From Hermatobates lingyangjiaoensis (taxonomy: Eukaryota; Arthropoda; Insecta; Hemiptera; Hermatobatidae): a stretch of 64,000 nt of DNA. The position numbers and the translations under genes are program-made. Shown here in pieces: positions 33,401-42,900 of the stretch. The stretch covers positions 202,001-266,000 of the forward strand of contig JAPFBL010000376.1 in assembly GCA_026182355.1 (NCBI GenBank). Direction: 5' to 3'. A model generated the notes under the pieces. That model had not been told where the DNA came from, did no database searches, and saw only the letters and a list, made by a program, of their open reading frames with translations. Position 1 is the stretch's first letter. Every line of letters begins with the position of its first letter.

Positions 33401-36400
33401 CTTTATAAAAAGATTTCACATAAACACGTGAAACAACAATCAATGATCAAACCACAATAAGAAATGGGAAAACAAGACTAAGATCTTTCAACCGTAACAA
33501 GCGGTCTTCGTCAGAGTCAAAAACCCAACTCAGTTGGGTTTTTGACTCTGACGAAGACCGCTTGTTACGGTTGAAAGATCTTAGTCTTGTTTTCCCATTT
33601 CTTATTGTGGTTTGATCATTTATTGCTTTATATACAATTATTTCATATTTGACTTTATATATATATATGATGTAATTTTTTGAGGGTTGAGGTCCAATGA
33701 TTTTAAACTAGTCCTTTTGCCGACGTTTATTTATTTATGTCATCTTCAGGGCCTGGAAATCTGTTTATGTTGCAGCATACCTATTTACTACTGTTACATG
33801 ATGGCTACTCATGAGTATAACAGTAGTAAATTGGTACGCTGCAACATAAACAGATTTCCAAGCCCTGAAGATGACATAAATATATGTCGAAACGTCGGCA
33901 AAAGGACTAGTTTAAAATCACTGGACTTCAGCCCTCAAAAAATTACATCATATAAATATTGGGTCAAGAAAACAAATCATGATATATATATAGTTCGGTT
34001 GGGTCTGCAACCACCTCGGTACCAATGTTCTTGGTTTTTCCCCTTCTCTTTTCTCTCTTGATGACGGTTCAAACCGAGAATTATACTGTGTATACTTTTT
34101 ATTTATCTATATATCTTTGTTTATATTGAACTTTAATTAACCGTTCCAGTTTTTCACGGTTAAAATATATATGCATGTATACATTTGAAGTTTAAACCAC
34201 AAGGGAAACGGAAAACAATAAAAATAAATGATCTGAGGGCGACACTTTCACGTCTTCACTCCTGTGTTTCCTCTTCTTTTCCTTTTCTTCTCTTATGAAG
34301 ACAAGAAAGTCGAAACAATCGAGAATCATTGTTATTGTCACCATTGTTATTTCACGTGTTTATGTGAAATCTTTATATATATATATATTTGTAAAATTTG
34401 GAAGCAGTCCTTCATTTAAGCATATTTCGTTGAACAACTGACCGTTTCCTTCATCCAAACGTTGGAGAATGTTAATTAAGTGGGAACCGACATGTTTCGA
34501 CTGGCTTCCAGTCATCTTCAGGGTAATTAGTTAAAAAAAAGAAAAATTACTAGAGAAGAAGGCTCTTCAAGCCTTCACATTTATTATAAATAAAATAATT
34601 TATAAACTATCAGGTGGGAGATCTATAAATATTTTACTCACTTCAATTATTATTAAATTTGAAATTCCAAGTGTGATAGGAAGAATCCATGAAACATCTG
34701 GAACTACTAAATTAGGGATCCATAAAAAGCCTCCAACACTCATTTCAAGAAATGAGAGCTCAGCAGCTAGAAAAAAAAAATAACTTATTCGTAGTTAATT
34801 TGATATTATATAATTAATTAGTATCATTTAAAATAACCTGCATCTCTATTTGGCAACATGTAGGCTAAATTTCTTAAAGCTGCAGAAAAACATATCCAAG
34901 TAGGAAATTGAAACCACAATGGAAGTGTAGCTTTCAGTGGATGGCAATTGTGATGTACTATAAGTGTATCCCATTCTTTCTTTATCTACAATGAAAACAA
35001 ATATATGGCACATTTTATTACTACAATTTAAAACGGACAGAGTGATGGTAATTACATAGTAATCTATATTTGTCTAAAAATAAAAAAAACCTGGGGTGAG
35101 ATATCAAACCACTTTTATTTCCCTCGTTGTAAATATAAATTTGAATAAATTATAATTATTTAACAATTAAAGCAATGATCAACCTGTATGTAGATAATAT
35201 ATGGGACTCCGAATCATGAATTTCCAATGAAAACTCAAAACCGAAATTTCCACTCTAACGTAGTATTTCACATTGATAGTAAATGGAAGTAAAAATCCAG
35301 GGAATTGTTTCCCGCACAATAATTCAGTGGAGAACGAACTAAAATGATTGGTATTTTAAATTGGTCTATTATTTAAAAAAAATATAGCCGTATGACCACT
35401 CATTAATAGATTGAAAACAAATATAAAATATTTATTTCGGCAGTTATATGACACAGGAAGGAGAAAAAGAATATGCAGTAAACTATCGTTTATCCTTACA
35501 AAGGTTTTACTTACGTGGTTTATAATGACAACTTCAAACTGTTGGTATACTTTGGTATACAATTATCAATATATAGTAAAACATGACAACATACTGAAAC
35601 ATGATCCAATTTATAAGTAAGGTTCCGGATTAATTAATTAAGTCATTTTTCATATCATTCCCTTGTTAAAAATTTCAACATTTAGATATCGTGTTCAATT
35701 TCAAATAATTCACTCTGATGTTCTTAAAGCTCACAGATATGTATATTTGTATATTTTGTTTTAGTTGTTAGCTTGAAGAAGAACACTAAATGTTCGAAAC
35801 GCGTTGTTAGTTTCATTTTAACCTTTTTTTGTGAGGAGACGTAATTTTTGAAATCCTCCAATAATAGAAAAAGACAGGGTACTTATCATTAAACAATAAA
35901 ATATATTAATATTACTTAAATAAAACCAAAGAGTAATAATAGTAGAATTAAGCTTTTACGGCTCTTTGGTAATTCATGGAGGCTTCTTTTTGTGTCCACT
36001 TCATTTCCCTAGCTTTCTTTGCAATTTCTATCCTTTTGTCTTTTGCTATTTCTGGCATATCCAGTAGTGTAATGTTTTCCACTTTAGCTACTATATAGGC
36101 CTGAAATTATACACAATATTATTAAATGATGTTGAAAGGTTAAACTAAAAGTTCAATAGTATATAAAATACCAAGCAAATTTCTCAATTTTTGCAATATA
36201 TGTACATATAAAAAAAAAGCAATAAGAATGTCGGCAATACATCACTAAACACCAACGAAAACAACAAGGTACCTGATACACAGATAGAGGAAATGTCAGG
36301 CAAGTCCTGAGTACGAAAGTGCTCAAAATTATGGTACCCCACCAAGGAAGTCCAGAAATATCGTGTGCTTTTACCAAAGATTCTTGAAAGAAGGCCACTG

Positions 36401-36602
36401 GTTGACTAGAAGATATTTTGTAAAAAATACCTTTACTCACATCCGCTGCATCTTGCCCAGAAAATTGTCTTTTTGAATTGTATCTATTACAATTAATTGA
36501 CGATAATTTTTGAGGTAAGGTTTCACTCATAAAAAACATTCTCCTCATTAATGGATCTTTAGGATTGACTAAATTTAAACGAAAATAAATTAAAGAATTC
36601 AT
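30258..36602 (-). CDS. COX18: Cytochrome c oxidase assembly protein COX18 (YidC/Oxa1/Alb3 family)
   Basis: Six exons: 36602-36273, 36100-35960, 34985-34838, 34766-34642, 33145-33035, 30431-30258, in continuous phase, 342 residues plus stop, the usual length for COX18. The protein inserts the C-terminal tail of COX2 into the mitochondrial inner membrane. The N-terminus is basic and Ser-rich, fitting a mitochondrial presequence. The YidC core begins with HDISGLPWWGTIIL and a first membrane segment (~86-110). Then come NCHPLKATLPLWFQ, VGGFLWIPNLVVPDVSWILP, MRESTKAQKFATNFFRGFS and LYWSVSSIIALCQNLILMS, with further membrane segments in each. The last pair matches COX18 rather than OXA1, which has a longer C-terminal tail. 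ATG at 36602 is the first in frame. Introns carry Penelope-type foldbacks. Its 5' end faces gcl. Confidence 0.93.
30645..30990 (+). mobile_element. tRNA-derived SINE, family 1 (plus orientation)
   Basis: Head GGGCCAGAGTAGTCCAATAG (degenerate A box) and CCTGGGTTCAATATCC (B box), then the family body with GTGAAAAATCTCA, CTACTCTAAA and GTGGTATCACCAAAGGG. In the last COX18 intron, antisense. Confidence 0.7.
31680..31885 (-). mobile_element. tRNA-derived SINE, family 1 (decayed)
   Basis: Minus-strand head near 31885 (GGCTAGGTTAGTTCAGTAGC), then AGGTCTAGGGTTAAATACC and the body. A more decayed relative lies at 32200-32395. Confidence 0.6.
33035..33145 (-). CDS. COX18: COX18 exon 5
   Basis: 37 codons: MRMRESTKAQKFATN loop and the membrane segment FSIILIPISANVPA. 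Phase 0 at both ends. Confidence 0.9.
33476..33518 (-). ncRNA. Hammerhead ribozyme-like motif, family A
   Basis: Complete 43-nt motif as at 3565-3607; sense strand of COX18 intron 4. Confidence 0.75.
33544..33586 (+). ncRNA. Hammerhead ribozyme-like motif, family A
   Basis: Complete 43-nt mirror copy, antisense to COX18. Confidence 0.75.
33670..33955. mobile_element. Family H foldback
   Basis: Arms of ~125 bp around TACATGATGGCTACTCATGA, with ATGATGTAATTTTTTGAGGG at the left end and its inverse at the right. The left hammerhead lost its GUCG before AAACGUCGG; the right is intact. Confidence 0.85.
33862..33899 (+). ncRNA. Hammerhead ribozyme-like motif, family H
   Basis: Stem I GCC/GGC, CUGAAGA, extra U, stem II GACAUA/UAUGUC, GAAA, stem III ACGU, triplet GUC. 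Complete core. Confidence 0.75.
34340..34545 (-). mobile_element. Penelope-related fragment with hammerhead
   Basis: Begins with a family A terminus (TTTCACGTGTTTATGTGAAA) and (AT)n, then a segment (GGAAGCAGTCCTTCATTTAA) that recurs near 255 and 57490 and inverted near 23410. Ends with the family F hammerhead. Confidence 0.6.
34486..34524 (-). ncRNA. Hammerhead ribozyme-like motif, family F
   Basis: Stem I ACC/GGU, CUGAAGA, extra U, stem II GACUGG/CCAGUC, GAAA, stem III ACAUGU, triplet GUC. Complete core; sense strand of COX18 intron 4. Confidence 0.75.
34642..34766 (-). CDS. COX18: COX18 exon 4
   Basis: GGFLWIPNLVVPDVSWILP followed by a membrane segment (ITLGISNLIIIE). Confidence 0.92.
34838..34985 (-). 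CDS. COX18: COX18 exon 3
   Basis: IKKEWDTLIVHHNCHPLKAT and the second membrane segment with FPTWICFSAALRN. Ends with one base over. Confidence 0.92.
35768..35810 (+). ncRNA. Hammerhead-like motif, family L
   Basis: Stem I UUAGC/GUUAG (with G-U pairs), core UUGAAGA (C3 to U), extra A, stem II GAACA/UGUUC, GAAA, stem III ACGCGU, triplet GUU. In COX18 intron 2, antisense. Not in a visible foldback. Confidence 0.5.
35960..36100 (-). CDS. COX18: COX18 exon 2
   Basis: 47 codons, matrix-side charged loop (EIAKDKRIEIAKKAREMKW). Phase 0 at both ends. Confidence 0.9.
36273..36602 (-). CDS. COX18: COX18 exon 1
   Basis: Start codon, presequence and first membrane segment (TIILSTFVLRTCLTFPLSVY). Donor after CAG at 36273, phase 0. 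Confidence 0.92.
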
Positions 36603-36846
36603 TTTAAATAAATGGTTTAACTTTGTTTAAATAAGTATACACATTTTCCACCGGTGCCTCTTGTACAATCCTCACAACTGATTGTTAAAAGATAACCGTT
36701 ACAAAACCTCCAAGTTTACAAACAACAATAATCCAGGCATCTAGGCGACAGATGTGTAATTTCACTTTTAAAAATTCGATGTAGATTCTTCATATTTTGG
36801 CTCCATATTTTTTTCATGAAGTTATGTGACTACTGGAACTAGAGTT
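36603..36846. promoter_or_regulatory. Shared intergenic region between divergent COX18 and gcl
   Basis: Only 244 bp separate the two start codons, so both 5' UTRs and promoters must lie here, possibly overlapping. No TATA box or named motif could be assigned. No repeat is inserted, unlike almost every other gap in the window. Confidence 0.55.
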
Positions 36847-36980
36847 ATGGGAACTGTTTACAGTGCTGTAAAGACTCAATATCAAAATGTTGTCGTTAAT
36901 TTGGGTTCAGCAAGACAAGGGAAAAAGAGAAAGCATGGAGATTATACAGATTCTGAAACTCCGTCTTCCACTTCAAAAAG
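36847..36980 (+). CDS. gcl: gcl exon 1
   Basis: Encodes the myristoylation-type N-terminus and KKRK basic patch; donor GTACTG leaves two bases. Confidence 0.88.
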
Positions 36981-39900
36981 GTACTGTCTAAAGCTTTTTA
37001 AGTTAGAGATTTATTTCATTTATCAAAAGTAAAGATTTAATAGTTACTCATCTTTGTATTTAATGGTCTTGAATGTTTAAACTTAACAGTTACCAATGTC
37101 TGTTTAAAATCACCAGCTTAGAAGTATTAGCATTCATTTTGGTTTAATTTATTTAATAAGTAATTTAAACTATCAACCCAAAGTATTAATTCCTTTAGAA
37201 ATAGAGTTTTTAGTCTTATGTATTTTATACTAATTAACTTGTATTATTCAATGTTATTTATTATTTGAATTTTGTTTATTATTTTAGAATTTTTTTAGAC
37301 TAATACCATAATTTTAGCATGAATTATTGTTTAAGTAATGAATGTTATGGATGAATGCCCTCAACAAAATGCATTTTTTTCTCTAATACAGATGTAGAAT
37401 GGAATCCACCATGAAACTTGTATACCAGTCTTTATTTGTAGAAGGTAAGGGAAGTGATGTTACCGTTTCTGTTTTGGGAAAAGATTGGTATCTTCACAAG
37501 ATATACCTCAGACAGGTTGAGTAATCTATTATTTAAAGTAGTTTTTGGCTTTTTTTTTGTACCTTTGAAATCATGGTTATTTTTAGAGTCCCTACTTTGA
37601 AAGTATGTTTTCCGGAAAGTGGTCTGAGACTGATAAATCTGATATTAAAATTGAAGTAATTGACCCAAACATCAATATCGACTGTAAGAATTTCCTTAAA
37701 AGATTACTTGATCAACTTTGGTGTTTATAATTGTTGTTGTTTTTTTTTTTAATAGGTTTGAATGTTGTTTTTGGTTCGTTCTACTGCTATGAACTTAATA
37801 TAGATCCTTCAATAGTGGTTCCTGTTCTTGCAGCATCAACTCTTCTCCAAATGGAAGGCCTTATTGAACAGTGCTGTGAAATAATGTTAGAAAATATTTC
37901 ACCAACGGTTGGTATTTAATATTAATTATTTATCTATCCTAATCTTATGAAAGAAAACATTAGATTATTTCTTGATATCTTTAATAAAAGTAACTATTTT
38001 GAAGACTCAATTTAAATCTTGTAAAAAGTAAATGATATAGTTTCTAATAAATCAAGTAGTATGGAGCTGTATATTAAGTGTTTTCTGCCCCACAAGGGAG
38101 TTCAGTGTTTATGGACTGTTAAAAATGTGTGAAGTTATTATAATAGACATCAGTGCTTGATTTGTAGTGGTCTTCTTCTGATGATATTCAGTAATCAAGT
38201 TTATTGTGTGATCTTATTACTTTAACCAGTAGTCCTCACCCTCCAGCCTTCAACTCCTTATTATATTACCGTCAATCGTCTATGTACGTATGGTAAACAA
38301 TGCCTCTGATTAATATACCAAAGAATTCTGAAAATGTGATATGTAGGCAGACAAGATTGGTTTGGTCGTGGGTGATGTGCAGAAGACTTTACATTTTTAC
38401 TTTTTCTCAAAAGGACGGTGTGCATAAGATTTTACATATGCTGTGAACTGCCAGAAGTCTACATGGAATTAAATAGACTTAATTAGTGTCTATGATCTTG
38501 GTTTAACTGGTTTATTGCAAAGGACGGTGTGCATAAGATTTCACATATGCTGTGAACTGCCAGAAGTCTGTATGGAATTAAATTACAGACACATTAAATT
38601 CAGTGGTCTAATGATCTTGGTTGTACTGGTTTTATGTTTTGTCAAAAGGACGGTGTGCATAAGATTTCACATATGCTGTGAACTGCCAGAAGTCTGTATG
38701 GAATTAAATTACAGACACATTAAATTCAGTGGTCTAATGATCTTGGTTGTACTGGTTTTATGTTTTGTCAAAAGGACGGTATGCATAAGACTTTACAAAT
38801 GCTGTGAACTGCCAGAAGTCTGTATAGAATTAAATTACAGACACATTAAATTCAGTGGTCTAATGATCTTGGTTGTACTGGTTTTACGTTTTATCCAAAG
38901 GATGGCGTGCATAAGATTTTACATATGCTATGAACTGCCAGAAGTCTGTACGGTATTAAATTAATTTCTTTCAGTATATTAATGATTTGGCTATAATAGA
39001 TTTACGTTTCTCCAAAGAGCAGTGTGCACAAAATGTCGCATATGCTTTGACCTACCATACGTATTTAATTTATTTTCTTTCAGTGTACTAATGATCTTGG
39101 GTATACAGGTTTTACGTTTCTCCAAAGAATATTATCCACGAGACGGCAACCTGGTACATATCTATATAAATTTACTACCTGTATTCAGTGTACTAAAGAT
39201 ATATAATATAAATGCTAATTCAACGATTTTGAATTAATATAATAGAAATTAAATTAATTAAATATGTGTTTTTGTTTAGACTGTCTTACAATACTACTCT
39301 GCCGCTCGAGATTACGGATTGAAGAAAGTAGTGGAGGAAGTTGTTTATTGGTTGGCTGTTAATTTAGTAACTTATTTCTACGAGCATTATGAATCCTTGG
39401 CTGAGATCCAGTAAGCATTATAATATTTTTAAACCTGTTAAAAGGATTTTTATTGATGTTGTTAAGAATGTTTAAAAGTGTAAATGTAATCTTATCCCTT
39501 TCCATTACTTGGGGTTTTCATCATAACCCACAATAAGACTAAAGTTAATTCAGATTGAAATAAATGTGTCGAAAACAAATTTAGATCATAAGCCCTTTGT
39601 GATATCATGCAATCGTTCGACTTTAGTGTAGAGAGTCAGCGATTACTTAAGCATTAATTGACATTGTACAGGCTCGGGATGGATTTTTATCTTTTCTCAT
39701 GCTCCCTTCCCAAACTGAAGTAATCGACAGTTTAAAAATTAATATTTCCTTCTTTTTGCCTATTTCATTTAATAAAACATTCAAGGTTGGCCAAAAGTCA
39801 CCGGACACTAAAAAATAACTTCCGTAAATATTAACTATTCAGTTTTATTCATTTATTCTGAATATCTGTCCCACAAGGGAACACACATAGTCCGAACATT

Positions 39901-42900
39901 GGGTCCTTTTTTGATAACACGCAATGATGATTGATTCTACACTGGGAGTCGTAAATTTTGCCTAAGTCAAATGTATTTAGAGTAGGGATCTTTAATGAGT
40001 ACAGGACAGGGTACAAGCTCGTTATATTTATTTATAGATATATATCAATATATAGACTAGCCAAAAACTTGATTTTGCATAAGGGTTGATTTAACGCTGT
40101 GGGTTAAAAGTGGTTAGAGGTTTTATTTGGGGAATGATGAAAGATAAAGTTTTGGAGAGAAACCAAGGACTCTGTCTGAGCTGCAGGCTTCCATAACATC
40201 TGGGTTCGAACAAGTAATGCTAATAAGGTGTTGTGTCGTAAAAGCTGTAACTCTGTATTGATTCGATAGGAAAAAAATGTCTCACAAGAAGGATATCAAT
40301 TTGAACAATTTCAAAGATATTTCATATTTACATGCTTTATTAAATTCATTCATTCTGAGGTAAAATGGATAAACCAACAAAAGTCTCCACACAAATGAAG
40401 TTTTATTCAACGCGTTTCGAACACTTTGTGTTCATCATCAGGAAGACACTATAATAGAAATTATATCTAATTAGTTACAAAAATTAGAGTGAAATAATAA
40501 AATTCAATTAAGAGAATTCAAGACATACCCAAGGATGTGGTACTGACTGGTTGGTCCAGTGAAAACAACTAGTAGGAAACAGATCTGTTGCGAAAGAGTG
40601 GGGATAGGCATTTAGGAGATAAGGTGACAAAGGCTTCGAGTATGCTTGAAAACCGTTCTTCTCTATTTCAGTTTACGGTTTTCAAGCATGCCCGAAGCCT
40701 TTGTCACCTTATCTCCTAAATGCCTATCCCCACTCTTTCGCAACGGATCTGTTTCCTACTAGTTGTTTTCACTGGACCAACCCGTCAGTACTACATCCTT
40801 GGGTATGTCTTGAATTCTCTTAATTGAATTTTATTATTTCACTCTAATTTTTGTAACTAATTAGATATAATTTGTATTATAGTGTCTTCCTGATGATGAA
40901 CACAAAGTGTTCGAAACGCGTTGAATAAAACTTCATTCGTGTGGAGACTTTTGTTGGTTTATCCATTTTACCTCAGAATGAGTAAATGCCACACAATTAC
41001 AGATTGCACAACTAATGATTTAAATTCATTCAGTTGTTCAAAATGAATACCTGTTGTAATAAAGTGGTTTTGATTTACTGTCGAATGATGAGTCCACCAA
41101 CCTTTCGATCACAGATCCCGACTTGCTTCAGGTTTATCTGCCTCGGCCATCTGTCTTATTTGTTCTATCGGATGGAAGAATGGACGCTGCTCGTTTAGCA
41201 ACAGATGTCACGCTCGAGGATGCTAGAGTGGACATAACTAGATAAAATAAATAGAAATAACTACGGGTATTGAAAAAAAAACTGAAATCGTCATTTAATC
41301 ATGATAAATTTCATTGAATTATTATGTATCAGATAAGACCGATGCATCAAAATTTAAATACGAATAATAAAAAAATCGTATCATCCAGAAATTGTGTATC
41401 TTATTACCAGAGTCGTGGGGTCGGAGTCAAGGCTTCGAAGTTAAGTCTAATTTATGGAGCTTAACGAGTCGGAGTTTGTGAATTCCCACCGAATCCTACA
41501 ATGTGAATCTACAAATTGTGAATCCGACTCCTAAAAATAAAAAATATATAAATAAATTAGGCATCTAAAGTGCTGTGTCTATCTACCTGAACTGGTGTGG
41601 GGTCAAATTTCCAAAAAATATCTTGGCATCATATGTAAAATTATGGTTGCTTTGGTTACAGAGAAGTTATGCAAATTATTTACTTTTAAAACGAGATAAA
41701 TGATTGAATGTGTGAGTTTTCTTGTTTATTTCTACCATGAATTTGTTATGATTTCTAGACAATGCGAATATAATGTGTAGGAAATTATATTAGTATAATT
41801 TTCTATTATAAACAGTATTCAGGTACTTAACATAATTTTTTCAATAAAGATGATGAAAAGAAGTAAAAAGGCCAAAAAGTTATTTCTGACTTTAAAATTA
41901 GCCTGATGATGCACTTGGCATTGATAAAACTCCCTTTGGGTTGTTGGGAAACATGCTTACGAAAATGATATATGCATAAATATCTAGTTATTGTTAACTA
42001 CGTCGGATTCGGTCCTTTTAAATATCTCTGAGTTGGAATCAGATGTTCAGAGTCATTACTCTTCAACCTTGATTAATACTGTATCTATATTCACTGAAGT
42101 GTTCATTTCCTGATGAACGTGACTTTTTTCATCTTGATAAGTGATAATCAGTATGGAATAATTTAATGAATTCATGATTCTGAGGTAAAATGGATAAACC
42201 AACAAAAGTCTCCACACAAATGAAGTTTTATTCAACGCGTTTCGAACACTCTGTGTTCATCATCAGGAAGACACCAAGGATGTGGTACTGACGGGTTGGT
42301 CCGCACGCGTTGAATAAAACTTCATTTGTGTGGAGACTTTTGTTGGTTTATCCATTTTACCTCAGAATGAGTAAATACCACACAATTACGGATTGCACAA
42401 CTGATGAATTCATGACTGTTTACTATCTTGCAGGCCAGAATTGATGCTGAAAATAGTAAGCCATAAAGATCTATGCGTCATTCAGACAGAAATGTTTCTT
42501 TATCTACTACTCAGGATGTGGATCTACGTTCGATGCAATCCTTCTTGGGATTTAGCTAACTCTTCTGAAGATGTAGAAAATTATTTTAGAAATAGAAGTG
42601 GTGAGTTACATGAATTGTTTTTTTTTTTAGTTTAATTGTTAAAATTTTTGCTTAATTTAGATCAAACAGCTGATTTTATTTAGTCGAATAATGTGTCCAA
42701 TTTCTTACGTCTTGTCCCTATAGTATGGAAAAAAGGATTGGTAAAGGGTGAGGAGCATCTAAATAATGTGGGCTAGACTCTTTGATTCCCAAGTACGATG
42801 TCATGATGTTGGACAATTGGGATGAGAGAATCATATAAGATGAGTCTACTTCTAAGGAATGGACTATAAGAGATCACTATACCATTTTTCTGACTTGTAG

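Larger units (their letters stand above)
33412..33645. mobile_element. Family A foldback, best-preserved palindrome
   Basis: Arms of ~105 bp from AAAGATTTCACATAAACACG; the centre is AACTCAGTTGGG near 33530. Near-perfect inversion suggests recent origin. In COX18 intron 4. Confidence 0.9.
40353..41029. mobile_element. Family B foldback, long copy with 13-bp target duplication
   Basis: Arms of ~310 bp meet near 40670. Left end TTCTGAGGTAAAATGG; right end CATTTTACCTCAGAATGAGT plus an unpaired tail to ACTAATGAT. TTAAATTCATTCA occurs at 40340-40352 and 41030-41042, a perfect 13-bp duplication. In gcl intron 5. Confidence 0.9.

Noticed and set aside
38515..38964. 149-codon protein in gcl intron 4
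   Set aside because: Tandem repeat of 126 bp; open because the unit is a multiple of three.
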